DNA from: Paenibacillus montanisoli
Lineage (GTDB): Bacteria > Bacillota > Bacilli > Paenibacillales > Paenibacillaceae
NCBI RefSeq assembly: GCF_003268025.1
Contig: NZ_QLUW01000001.1
Coordinates: forward strand, 1,302,001 to 1,366,000
Reading direction: 5' to 3'
DNA: 64,000 nucleotides
Under the pieces are notes generated by a model, which saw nothing but the letters and a program-made list of their open reading frames with translations, did not search any database and had not been told where the DNA came from. The position numbers were made by a program, and so were the translations under genes. This document shows positions 26,546 to 34,966 of the stretch, piece after piece; position 1 is the stretch's first letter; each line of letters starts with the position of its first letter.

Positions 26546-27616
26546 ATGAGCGATCCGGTTCGTGCAAAGCTGCTGTCACGCATCGGGAAGGCCGATGATG
26601 TGGTTACGCTGCGAAGCTTGCGGGATCAAATCCATGAGCGCATGGAAGCTCTGCATGCCGAACAACCGGCAGAACAATTTTATACGGATCTGAATGAGGT
26701 GCATGACGCGTTTATTCGGCGGGCGATCTCACTTTCAGAAGGGCAAATGGCACGGCTGGGGCATGGTTCCCCACCCGTGCCTTACGCGTATTTATTGTTC
26801 GGCAGCGGGGGCAGACAAGAACAAACGCTATCCAGCGACCAGGACAGCGGCATGATTTATGGCGATCCGGAGGAGGAGTCGGAGCTTGAACGGGTGAGGG
26901 ACTATTTTCATACTTTCGGCAAAATGGTCGTTCAAACGCTGGAGCGACTCGGCTATCCGCCTTGTGAAGGCGAAGTGATCAGCGCAAACCCTTTCTGGTG
27001 TCAATCTCTGACGGAGTGGAGGGCGAAGTTAGACGGTTGGTTTGAGGAGCCTGGTTGGGAGGTTGTCAGGTATCTTCTCATCGTTGCAGACAGCCGGTTA
27101 ATCTACGGAGAGAACCGCTTATTGCAAGCGCTTAAGGATCATTTCTTTTCCGATCTGCTGGCAAATCCCGTTATCGCGCGTCACATGTTGAATAATACGA
27201 TGCGCCACAAGGTATTGATCGGCGTGTTCGGCCAGCTGCTTAAGGAGCAATACGGCGAAGATGCCGGCGGTCTGGATTTGAAATACGGGGCTTATATTCC
27301 GATGGTCAACGCGATTCGATTGTTGAGCATTCAAGCGGACATACGCGAAACGTCGACGTTAACGCGAATCGACCGCTTGTATCAACAGGGGGTCGTTTCA
27401 AAGGAGGATCATGCGCTGTATGCGCATATTTTTGCATTATTTTTGCGGCTGCGGCTGATGAGCACCTTGAAGAGGGATGACGGTTTGTATACGAATAACG
27501 GGAAGCTGCCTCGCGCCAAGATGACGAAAGAATTAATTGATGAGCTCAAGGCGGGGCTCAAAGGGGTGAAGAAGCTGAGGCGGTTCGTGCAGCGGCAGAT
27601 GACGGGCAGGCAGTAG
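26546..27616 (+). CDS. DUF294 nucleotidyltransferase-like protein (GlnD-like fold)
   Basis: A 356-residue cytoplasmic protein. The nucleotidyltransferase core shows FGSGGRQEQTLSSDQDSGM (about 84-102), the GlnD-like GS-x(n)-DxD signature, and a C-terminal DUF294_C helical domain (about 200-345). GlnD-type enzymes uridylylate PII proteins. This short form lacks HD, ACT and CBS domains, so its target is unknown. It sits behind amtB and the 27-bp repeats and 20 bases before a DEDDh exonuclease, a pairing common in bacteria. ATG 26546 follows AGGGGTGAG. Confidence 0.88.
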   Translation: MSDPVRAKLLSRIGKADDVVTLRSLRDQIHERMEALHAEQPAEQFYTDLNEVHDAFIRRAISLSEGQMARLGHGSPPVPYAYLLFGSGGRQEQTLSSDQDSGMIYGDPEEESELERVRDYFHTFGKMVVQTLERLGYPPCEGEVISANPFWCQSLTEWRAKLDGWFEEPGWEVVRYLLIVADSRLIYGENRLLQALKDHFFSDLLANPVIARHMLNNTMRHKVLIGVFGQLLKEQYGEDAGGLDLKYGAYIPMVNAIRLLSIQADIRETSTLTRIDRLYQQGVVSKEDHALYAHIFALFLRLRLMSTLKRDDGLYTNNGKLPRAKMTKELIDELKAGLKGVKKLRRFVQRQMTGRQ

Positions 27617-27636
27617 GCTAGGCGGAGGGGAGTAGC

Positions 27637-28371
27637 ATGAAGGAGCAGAAAAGTGTTGGCAGGATGTGGCATTTATACAAAATGGGCGGGATAACGCCGG
27701 CGATCGCTTCCATGATGGGCGCTCAAAACGCGCAGCAAATGGCCTTCATTCGTTCCATGTCGAAGGAGCAGCGGAAGGATTCCGTCATGGACCAGCCGCT
27801 TCACGAAATGGAGTATGTCGTCTTTGATCTGGAAACGACCGGATTTTACCCGACGAACGGGGACGAAATTTTGTCGGTCGGAGCCGTACTCGTCCAAGGG
27901 GACCGGATTGCCGAGGATCGCACCTTCTACAGCCTGGTTAACCCGAAACGCAAAGTACCCAAGCATATTGCGGAGCTGACCGGCATCACGAATGAAATGG
28001 CGGGGGATGCGCCGGATCTCATGCAGGTCCTGCATGATTTTATGGAATTCGTCGGGCGGAGGCTGCTTGTTGCGCATGCGAGCGGACATGACAAGCAGTT
28101 TCTGAATGCTGCGCTCTGGCGGACCTCGAAGGTGTATTTGACCCACAGGGTGCTGGACACGATGATGGTTGCCAAGTGGCTGGAGCCGAATCGGGAATCC
28201 TATAGTTTGGATGACTTGCTTGAGCTGGCGGGAATTGATATAACGCAGCGGCACCATGCGCTGGAGGATTCATTCATGACGGCGAGGCTGTGGGTAAATT
28301 ACTTGCAGCGCATTCAAAGCCGGAACGTCATCACGCTCGGGGACTTATATGCTTATTTGAGTCAGCATTAA
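27637..28371 (+). CDS. DnaQ-like DEDDh 3'-5' exonuclease
   Basis: A 244-residue protein with an N-terminal helical extension (about 1-55) and a DnaQ/PolC-epsilon-type exonuclease domain. Catalytic acidic residues are D64 and E66 in FDLETTGF, an Asp in VAHASGHDKQFL, and His/Asp in RHHALEDSFMT (about 206-212). The substrate is probably single-stranded DNA or RNA ends, in the cytoplasm. AGGGGAG precedes ATG 27637. It is likely co-transcribed with the DUF294 gene. Its last 27 bases overlap the convergent JAMM gene. Confidence 0.9.
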   Translation: MKEQKSVGRMWHLYKMGGITPAIASMMGAQNAQQMAFIRSMSKEQRKDSVMDQPLHEMEYVVFDLETTGFYPTNGDEILSVGAVLVQGDRIAEDRTFYSLVNPKRKVPKHIAELTGITNEMAGDAPDLMQVLHDFMEFVGRRLLVAHASGHDKQFLNAALWRTSKVYLTHRVLDTMMVAKWLEPNRESYSLDDLLELAGIDITQRHHALEDSFMTARLWVNYLQRIQSRNVITLGDLYAYLSQH

Positions 28372-28869
28372 AGGAATGAAGGTGCCGCCATCGACCCGGT
28401 AGGGCTGAATGCGCGGCATGTCCGGGTCTAGAAGCGAAATAATCCAGTAGGTTGTCGATGAGGCGTGAAGACCGTTCAGATCGGATGGGCTAGGCAGCGG
28501 AAGCGACGAAGGATGGGAATGAAAATAACCGACAAGCGATTGTCGGTTTTTTTGCATGCGGTAGCAAGTTTGGATCCATGCTGCCGGATCGAAATCAAAG
28601 CGGCTTCGTGGCTGCCGCGACCGGTTCGGAATCGGATATACGCTGGTAACGGTAAGGATCGGCGATGCGGACTGCTCGCTGTCTCCGATAGGCAGAATTG
28701 CGTCGCTGGCGAGAATGCCGCATGCCTCGTTCGGCAATGCGCGTACGCAGCTGTCGATCATGCGTTGATAGGCATCGGCCGTAATTGTCGCATACGCTTG
28801 CTGAGCATGCAGCCGGTAATCTCCTGCTTCGTTCATCCTGTCCATAGCCTCGTTTCTTGCATGTTTCAA
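28345..28869 (-). CDS. JAB/MPN (JAMM) metallopeptidase, M67 family
   Basis: A 174-residue protein with a complete JAMM zinc site: Glu48 in NEACGIL, and HSHPSSLPLPSPSD giving H117, H119, S127 and D130 (HxH-x7-S-xx-D). Bacterial stand-alone JAMM proteins process ubiquitin-like sulfur carriers or cyclise small modifiers; the substrate here is unknown. The start is uncertain: TTG 28869 with AAGAG upstream, or ATG 28845 or 28836. It lies 54 bases after the MFS gene on the same strand and overlaps the exonuclease 3' end. Confidence 0.85.
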   Translation of the reverse strand: MKHARNEAMDRMNEAGDYRLHAQQAYATITADAYQRMIDSCVRALPNEACGILASDAILPIGDSEQSASPILTVTSVYPIPNRSRQPRSRFDFDPAAWIQTCYRMQKNRQSLVGYFHSHPSSLPLPSPSDLNGLHASSTTYWIISLLDPDMPRIQPYRVDGGTFIPLMLTQISI

Positions 28870-28923
28870 AGTTTAACTCTTTTCTTCATTATAACGGGTT
28901 GATGCCCTCCTTAGTAGTCCGGC

Positions 28924-30219
28924 CTAGACATCGCCTGCGGTCTTAGGCGGGTGCACGAGGAAAACGATGATGAGCAGCGCCCCTAGGGAGAGCGCGGCTA
29001 CAATGCCGTAGAGCAGCGTATCGGAGCGCTTGGCTATCCAGCCGAATAACGGCGGGCCGAAGGCGACGCCCAGGAAACGCAGGCTGCTGTAGAGCGAAGT
29101 GACCATGCCGCGGTGCTCGCGGTCGACCGCGCCCGTGATCAGCGTATTCAAGCAAGGGAGCAATAGCCCTGTACCCGTGCTGCTTAGCGCGGCGAAGCCG
29201 ATCAGCGCATATATATTGGCATGCATGAAGGCGGCGGCAGCGAGCGCGCCGCTCATGACGGTCAAGCCGATCATCATCAGCCGGCGCATCAATTTGCCGT
29301 TGTTTTTAATATGGCGGCCGGTTACGTAAGCTGTAACCACAAGAAACAGAAGCGGAATGGCTAGAACGCCGCCTTTTGCGACGCCGTCCACGCGGTAAGG
29401 AGCTTCCTCCAGAACGTCCGATAACCGGAACAGGACGCCGAACAGAATAAAGAGCCCTAGCGAGCCCGACACGAAGGCGGATATGAGCCAACGTCCCTTT
29501 TCCTTAAAGACCTTCACGATATCGGAAATGTACTGCTTAACAGGTGTTTTTGTTTTATTTTCGTTTGGCGGTTCTTTAATAAGGAACATCATCGCTGCGA
29601 AAGAGCCGGCGCAAAATAGCGGAAAAGCAAATAAAGGCGCATACCATGCCATCAATGCCAGTAGGGAGCCGATAATCGGGCTTATCACTTTGCCTGCGCC
29701 GTTAGAGGCTTCGATGAGGCCCAGTGCCTCGCTCTCGCTGCCGTCTCTGTACATGTCGCCGACGAGCGCCATGGCGATGGGCGATGTGCCGGCTGCGCCG
29801 ATTCCTTGAAGCGCTCTAGCCGCAATTAGCAGCCAGTAGGAGTGCATCACGGCACCGACTCCCGCTGCGATACCGGCGATTCCGTAGACGGCTAGAGAGG
29901 GCAAAATGACGGCTTTGCGGGTGAAGCGGTCGGACAAGTAGCCGGAGATCGGGATAATCAGGCCGGCAGCCACGGAAAACAACGTAATGACAAGGCTGGC
30001 TTGAAAGGTGGAAATGCCTAGCTCGCGTTCCATATCAGGCAAAATAGGAACGAGCATCGAGTTGCCCAGCACGAGTACGAGCGGTACGGTTGCCAGGGCG
30101 CTATATTCAAGCCATTTTCCTTTTCCTTTGCTTTGACCGGCATCGGCGCCACCGGATTGCACCGTCCGCAGGTTGCCTTTCGATCCTTGCGACCAGCCGG
30201 ATTTCGTCGATTGCTTCAT
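28924..30219 (-). CDS. MFS drug/metabolite exporter
   Basis: A 431-residue major facilitator with about twelve hydrophobic helices after a basic, Gly/Ser-rich cytoplasmic leader (about 1-45). Motif A appears as GYLSDRFTRKA between TM2 and TM3. ARALQGIGAAG in TM4-TM5 and a central loop with a Lys-rich stretch (PNENKTKTP) resemble 12-14 TM antiporters. Substrate unknown; multidrug or tetracycline-like efflux is typical. ATG 30219 is chosen over 30234 because GGGAG lies seven bases before it. It may be co-transcribed with the JAMM gene. Confidence 0.88.
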   Translation of the reverse strand: MKQSTKSGWSQGSKGNLRTVQSGGADAGQSKGKGKWLEYSALATVPLVLVLGNSMLVPILPDMERELGISTFQASLVITLFSVAAGLIIPISGYLSDRFTRKAVILPSLAVYGIAGIAAGVGAVMHSYWLLIAARALQGIGAAGTSPIAMALVGDMYRDGSESEALGLIEASNGAGKVISPIIGSLLALMAWYAPLFAFPLFCAGSFAAMMFLIKEPPNENKTKTPVKQYISDIVKVFKEKGRWLISAFVSGSLGLFILFGVLFRLSDVLEEAPYRVDGVAKGGVLAIPLLFLVVTAYVTGRHIKNNGKLMRRLMMIGLTVMSGALAAAAFMHANIYALIGFAALSSTGTGLLLPCLNTLITGAVDREHRGMVTSLYSSLRFLGVAFGPPLFGWIAKRSDTLLYGIVAALSLGALLIIVFLVHPPKTAGDV

Positions 30220-30274
30220 TAGAACAGCTCCCATGGCGATTTTGTGTCATCCCGCCCCTAATGTGCCCACGAAC

Positions 30275-30304
30275 TTGAGCATCCATTCCCAAGCGTGGTA
30301 ACAT
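30275..30304 (+). promoter_or_regulatory. Candidate promoter for the TlpA/ResA-like gene
   Basis: TTGAGC (30275-30280), an 18-base spacer and TAACAT (30299-30304). A second weaker candidate overlaps at 30314-30342. Confidence 0.4.
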
Positions 30305-30355
30305 GTAGTGAGGTTGTACAAGATAAGTAAAACGCATAAGAGAGAAGGCGCAGCT

Positions 30356-30916
30356 ATGAAACGATCTATGGTGCTGATCGTCATCGTGCTCATTCTGGCA
30401 GGTGCGGCAGTATACCAAAATAAAGGCAAGCAAAGCGAGGCGCTTGCAGCTTCCGAAGACATGCTGCCGAAGCCGGGTTACACGGCTCCGACGCTCCAGC
30501 TTCCGGATTTGAACGATAAAGAGACCGCGGTCGGCGGCAAAAGGGAGAAGCTGCTTCTTGTGAACTTCTGGGCGTCCTGGTGCGGACCGTGCGAGATAGA
30601 AGCACCCGATATGCAGGCGCTGGCGGAGGAGTATGGAGACAAGCTGGAGCTCTACGGCATCAATGCGACGAGCATGGACAGAGAGCGGCAAGCGAGGGAA
30701 TTCGTGGTTCAGCAGAAGCTGACCTTCCCGATTTTAATGGACCGCGACGGCAAAGGGACCGATTTGTATAAAGTCAATCAATTCCCGACCAGCCTGCTGA
30801 TCGACAGCAAGGGCATCGTGAGGGAGCGAATCGGCGGCGCGATATCCAAGGGGCAGTGGAAGGCCATTATCGACAAATGGCTAGCCGTGGAGGAAGAACA
30901 GAGCAGCAGCACATAG
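30356..30916 (+). CDS. TlpA/ResA-type thiol-disulfide oxidoreductase
   Basis: A 186-residue membrane-anchored thioredoxin-fold protein. An N-terminal signal anchor (about 3-21) places the catalytic domain outside the membrane. WASWCGPCE gives redox Cys76 and Cys79. The cis-Pro loop is QFPTSLLID. ResA and TlpA relatives reduce apocytochrome c or other extracellular disulfides; no ccm or res genes are adjacent, so the partner is unknown. ATG 30356 has AGAAGG upstream. It is monocistronic, ended by a shared terminator. Confidence 0.9.
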   Translation: MKRSMVLIVIVLILAGAAVYQNKGKQSEALAASEDMLPKPGYTAPTLQLPDLNDKETAVGGKREKLLLVNFWASWCGPCEIEAPDMQALAEEYGDKLELYGINATSMDRERQAREFVVQQKLTFPILMDRDGKGTDLYKVNQFPTSLLIDSKGIVRERIGGAISKGQWKAIIDKWLAVEEEQSSST

Positions 30917-30923
30917 AAATAAA

Positions 30924-30967
30924 AAAGAACGCCGGATCAGCCATTAAGGCCGATGCCGGCGTTCTTT
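30924..30967. terminator. Bidirectional terminator between the TlpA-like gene and cimA
   Basis: AAAGAACGCCGG (30924-30935) pairs with CCGGCGTTCTTT (30956-30967), with A/T runs at both ends, between convergent genes. Confidence 0.85.
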
Positions 30968-30970
30968 CTA

Positions 30971-32584
30971 TTAGTGGTTCACCAAGCCAAACTGCTCGCG
31001 GGGCTCATCGTGCGCGTTATCGATCTTGGACATATTCAGCAGCGCGTAGCGGATGCTGTCCACCAGCGCCTCCCAGCTGGCTTCAATGACGTTGCTCGAA
31101 ACGCCTACGGTGCTCCAAGTGTTCTTGAAGTCCGTCGATTCCATCAGCACGCGGACTTTAGCGGCTGTAGCGTCCTTCTCGTCGATGACGCGGACTTTAT
31201 AGTCGGACAGATGGAAATCGTTAATGCTTGGATAAAATTGCTCCAACGATTTGCGCAGCGCGTTGTTGAGCGCGTTGACAGGTCCGTTGCCTTCGGCGGC
31301 CATGTAAACGGTCTGGCCGTCGACGTTGACTTTCACGATCGCTTCGGCATTCATGCTGCCGCTTGTTTTTTCCACGATCATTTTGAGCGATTCCAGCTTG
31401 AAGATTTCCTTCATCTCGCCGAACGCATCGCGCAGCAGCAGCTCAAGCGACGCATCGGCGCCCTCGAATTGATAGCCCTGATGCTCCAGATCTTTGATCC
31501 GCTCCATGATTTGCTTCGTCTTGTCGTTGTTTGCGTTCACGTCAAGTCCAAGCTCTTGCGCCTTGGAGATAATGTTGCTTTGGCCGGCCAGCTCGGATAC
31601 GAGCACGCGCTGTTTATTGCCGACAAGCTCCGGACGGATATGCTCGTACGTTTTGGAATCTTTCATGATCGCGGATACATGGATGCCGCCCTTATGGGCA
31701 AATGCCGCGTTGCCGACGTAAGGCTGGCCGACAGGCATATGGACGTTCGCGATTTCGCTGATATAGCGGGCCGTCTTCGTCAGCGATTGCAGCTGGTCGT
31801 CGCTGATGCAGCGGTAGTCCATCTTAATTTGCAGGTTAGGGATGATGGAGCACAGATTTGCGTTGCCGCAGCGTTCGCCATAGCCGTTGATCGTTCCCTG
31901 CACCTGACGCGCTCCGGCTTGTACCGCGGCGAGCGTGTTGGCAACGGCCAGCTCGCAGTCGTTATGGGTGTGAATGCCGATCGGCGCGTTCAGCTCCATG
32001 CGGATGCGGGAGACGATATCGTAGACTTCCGTCGGAAGCGTGCCGCCGTTCGTGTCGCACAGAACGATCCAGTCCGCGCCGGCATCCTGTGCTTTGCGCA
32101 GAACCGATAGAGCATATTCGGGGTTATGTTTGTACCCGTCGAAGAAATGCTCGGCATCGAAAATCGCTTCAACGTCGTTGCGTTTCAGGAACGCGAAGGA
32201 GTCGTAAATCATCGACAAATTTTCTTCTAGCGTCGTTTGCAGCGCGGTGTGCACGTGGAAGTCCCACGACTTGCCGACGAGCGTGGCTGCAGGAACGCCG
32301 GATTCTACGATGCGCACGAGGCTGCTGTCTTGCTCGGCAAGCGAGTTTTTGCGCCTAGTGCTGCCGAAAGCCGTAATTTTGGCGCCGAGCTTCAAGTTCT
32401 TCGCGCGTTGGAAAAATTCAATGTCTTTGCTGTTGCTGCCTGGATTTCCGCCTTCAATATAATGAACGCCAAGTAAATCTAGCTTCTGGGCAATTTTTAT
32501 CTTGTCATCCGCGGAGAGGCTGATACCTTCGCCTTGCGTGCCGTCACGCAGCGTTGTATCGAAAATAGAGATTAAGTTTGCCAT
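30971..32584 (-). CDS. cimA: (R)-citramalate synthase
   Basis: A 537-residue enzyme of the HMGL/LeuA superfamily that condenses pyruvate with acetyl-CoA to citramalate, the first step of a threonine-independent isoleucine route. It shows FDTTLRDGTQGEG near residues 8-20, metal-binding IHTHND, GTINGYGERCGNAN, and a C-terminal LeuA-dimer regulatory domain (about 395-510) that binds isoleucine in the family. The length and NLISIFDTTLRDGTQGEGIS start point to CimA rather than LeuA or NifV. ATG 32584, with a G-rich ribosome binding site upstream. The DNA polymerase IV gene is divergent. Confidence 0.92.
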   Translation of the reverse strand: MANLISIFDTTLRDGTQGEGISLSADDKIKIAQKLDLLGVHYIEGGNPGSNSKDIEFFQRAKNLKLGAKITAFGSTRRKNSLAEQDSSLVRIVESGVPAATLVGKSWDFHVHTALQTTLEENLSMIYDSFAFLKRNDVEAIFDAEHFFDGYKHNPEYALSVLRKAQDAGADWIVLCDTNGGTLPTEVYDIVSRIRMELNAPIGIHTHNDCELAVANTLAAVQAGARQVQGTINGYGERCGNANLCSIIPNLQIKMDYRCISDDQLQSLTKTARYISEIANVHMPVGQPYVGNAAFAHKGGIHVSAIMKDSKTYEHIRPELVGNKQRVLVSELAGQSNIISKAQELGLDVNANNDKTKQIMERIKDLEHQGYQFEGADASLELLLRDAFGEMKEIFKLESLKMIVEKTSGSMNAEAIVKVNVDGQTVYMAAEGNGPVNALNNALRKSLEQFYPSINDFHLSDYKVRVIDEKDATAAKVRVLMESTDFKNTWSTVGVSSNVIEASWEALVDSIRYALLNMSKIDNAHDEPREQFGLVNH

Positions 32585-32696
32585 CCTATGTAAGAGCCCC
32601 CTTCACTACTGAATCCAATGCTAGTCATAATTTTTTATTATAGCATTACTTATGCGGTGCGTAAATGTTCCGTTGTTTGCGCTCCACGGCCGCGAG

Positions 32697-32725
32697 TTGA
32701 CGGGCTATTTTGGCGATTGTATGCT
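32697..32725 (+). promoter_or_regulatory. dinB promoter
   Basis: TTGACG (32697-32702), a 17-base spacer and TATGCT (32720-32725). I found no convincing LexA box over it. Confidence 0.7.
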
Positions 32726-32768
32726 GAGCATAAAGGACTTTTGCGCATATAAGGAGAGGAATGCCGCC

Positions 32769-34043
32769 GTGGATAAGCCGGCCGCCAAGAACCGAGTCAT
32801 TCTGCACCTGGACATGAATGCGTTCTACTGCTCCGTACACGAAGCCGAGGAGCCGCATAAATATAAAGGAAAGCCCACGGCAGTCGCCGGAAGCGTCGAG
32901 CTGCGCAAGGGCATCATCGTTACCTCGTCCTACGAGGCCCGGAAGAAAGGGGTGAAGACGGGGATGACCGTGCGGGAAGGAATGCGCAAGTGCCCGGAGT
33001 TAATCCTTATTCCTCCCGACTTCAATCTCTACCGGACCTATTCGCGCGGGTTCATGTCGATTGCCAGACAGTATACGCCGCTCGTTGAAGCGACGTCCAT
33101 CGACGAATGCTACCTGGATATTACGGGGTCCTCCGCCTTCGGGGAGCCGCTCGAGATCGCTCACGCTATCCAGGACCGTATCCGAAACGAGTGGAACCTG
33201 CCGTGCTCCATCGGTATTGCGCCTAATAAGCTGCTGTCGAAGATGGCCTCGGATTTGCAGAAGCCGAACGGCTTTACGGTGCTTCGCATCCGCGATGTCC
33301 CGAGGCTGCTCTGGGATAAGCCGTGCGACGCGCTGTTCGGCATCGGCCGCAAGACGGCCGAGAAGCTCATTAAGCTGAACATCCGCACGATCGGGCAGCT
33401 GGCGGAAGCCGACGAGGCGATGCTGACGAAGCATTTCGGCGTCGTCGGCTCGTGGATGAAGGCCGCATCGCACGGATACGATTATTCGCCCGTCAATGCG
33501 GAACGGGAGCGAAACAAATCCGTCGGCCATACGACGACGCTGCCCACTGATGTAAAGGACCGTGCGGAGGCGCATCGCATCTTCTTGAATCTGGCCGATC
33601 AGACGGGCCGCAGGATGCGCCGCCAGAACATGATGGCGTCCACGGTGCAGATCGTCATCCGAAGACCGGATATGACCACGCTGAGCAGGTCGGTGACGCT
33701 TCCCGTACCGACGGATTCCGCTTCCGATATCCATAAGGAAGCCTGCAAGCTGTTCGATAAGCACTGGCCGGATGGAGAGCCGGTCAGGCTGCTCGGCATT
33801 ACGCTGCAAAATCTATCGCTGCAGGAAGAAACGGCCGTCCAGCTAGATTTGTTTGAGTATAAAGAGCAGCCGAAGAAGGCTGCTTTGACGAAGACCATGG
33901 ATATGCTGCGAGATAAGTTCGGCGAGGATGCCGTGCTGACGGCAGGCATGCTTGGCGACGATCCTTCGGCCCTTATCCGGAACAAACGAATTCGAGGGAC
34001 ATCCTTGCAAATAGACGAGCATATGTTATATAGTGATGAATGA
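32769..34043 (+). CDS. dinB: DNA polymerase IV (Y-family)
   Basis: A 424-residue error-prone translesion polymerase. The palm shows HLDMNAFYCSVE-like sequence with Asp15 and SIDECYLDI with Asp113/Glu114. Helix-hairpin-helix GIGRKTAEKL and a little-finger domain follow. A beta-clamp binding motif QLDLF lies at about 358-362. GTG 32769 is chosen because AGGAGAGGA at 32751-32759 is well spaced; longer forms starting at 32652 include the promoter region. The class resembles Bacillus DinB2/YqjW-like proteins in having a tail after the clamp motif. Confidence 0.92.
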   Translation: MDKPAAKNRVILHLDMNAFYCSVHEAEEPHKYKGKPTAVAGSVELRKGIIVTSSYEARKKGVKTGMTVREGMRKCPELILIPPDFNLYRTYSRGFMSIARQYTPLVEATSIDECYLDITGSSAFGEPLEIAHAIQDRIRNEWNLPCSIGIAPNKLLSKMASDLQKPNGFTVLRIRDVPRLLWDKPCDALFGIGRKTAEKLIKLNIRTIGQLAEADEAMLTKHFGVVGSWMKAASHGYDYSPVNAERERNKSVGHTTTLPTDVKDRAEAHRIFLNLADQTGRRMRRQNMMASTVQIVIRRPDMTTLSRSVTLPVPTDSASDIHKEACKLFDKHWPDGEPVRLLGITLQNLSLQEETAVQLDLFEYKEQPKKAALTKTMDMLRDKFGEDAVLTAGMLGDDPSALIRNKRIRGTSLQIDEHMLYSDE

Positions 34044-34061
34044 GGGTTGTTCGCTTAATGA

Positions 34062-34346
<285 letters not shown>

Positions 34347-34377
34347 TTCTTTTCATAGGAAGTCATTTCACTCAAGC

Positions 34378-34418
34378 AAATCCCGTTTCTTGTTTCTACA
34401 AGAGATGGGATTTTTCTT
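34378..34418 (+). terminator. Terminator after the ferredoxin gene
   Basis: AAATCCC (34378-34384) pairs with GGGATTT (34407-34413), with inner TCTTG/CAAGA pairing, followed by T-rich sequence. Confidence 0.8.
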
Positions 34419-34508
34419 GTACTAGAGGGATGCTGCGTTCGGATGGAACTGGAGGATCTGGAGGATCCGTATGACCTGATACCGCTTGGAACGCGTGTCG
34501 ACATAAAA

Positions 34509-34593
34509 AGCGGTGTTCTTCCCGCCCCGCGGAAATCGCCGGACGACAAGCGTTAAAGCTTGAAGCCGAGGGCAGGATGAGACGAACACCGCT
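34509..34593 (-). repeat. Long-armed inverted repeat with T-run on the minus strand
   Basis: AGCGGTGTTC (34509-34518) and GAACACCGCT (34584-34593) are perfect complements; with two mismatches the arms reach about 15 bp. On the minus strand the hairpin is followed by five T, 44 bases after the stop of the 46-residue membrane protein. It could be that gene's terminator with a large insert, or a structured 3' RNA. Confidence 0.6.
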
Positions 34594-34636
34594 GTCATTT
34601 GCAAATGGTTAGGTTAACTTAGCTTTGCACCGTATC

Positions 34637-34777
34637 CTATTTATCTAGAATCAGCAATATGGCCATAACAATGACGATGACGATGAAGATAGAACCGATC
34701 CATACGAGCGCTTTCTTGTTGGTTTGCTCCTTTTGCTTGCTTTTTAGAATAGGGGGTCTTTTCTTGACATGGCTCAT
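34637..34777 (-). CDS. 46-residue single-pass membrane protein
   Basis: A small gene: a basic cytoplasmic N-terminus (MSHVKKRPPILKSKQKEQ), then one strongly hydrophobic helix (about 25-43; WIGSIFIVIVIVMAILLIL) and a short DK end. A ribosome binding site (GAAAGG, followed by TTGAGCCGT) and a well-formed promoter on the same strand support expression. No family recognised. The basic-then-hydrophobic layout suggests a tail in the membrane with the N-terminus inside. Function unknown. Confidence 0.75.
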   Translation of the reverse strand: MSHVKKRPPILKSKQKEQTNKKALVWIGSIFIVIVIVMAILLILDK

Positions 34778-34815
34778 ACGGCTCAACCTTTCTTTACAAA
34801 TGGGTTTGTACTCTT

Positions 34816-34844
34816 ATTGTAATCGTTTTCTTGCAGGGATACAA
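34816..34844 (-). promoter_or_regulatory. Promoter of the 46-residue membrane protein gene
   Basis: On the minus strand TTGTAT (34844-34839), a 17-base spacer and TACAAT (34821-34816). Confidence 0.7.
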
Positions 34845-34966
34845 CATCGCAATCGGTTGCGGGTGAAGAGCGAGTGCGCACGAAAGAGGCGCCTTGCTCT
34901 TTATTTTTCCCTGCCGACACGTTAAACTGTTCGATAGAGCTAACACGAAGAACGGAGTGAATTTCA

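Noticed and set aside
26325-26583. Minus-strand ORFs spanning the 27-bp repeats
   Set aside because: They are open only because the repeat length is a multiple of three; no start signal, and they run into amtB antisense.
32640-32768. LexA box upstream of dinB
   Set aside because: Only a half-site (AAATGTTCC) is visible; the left half does not match.
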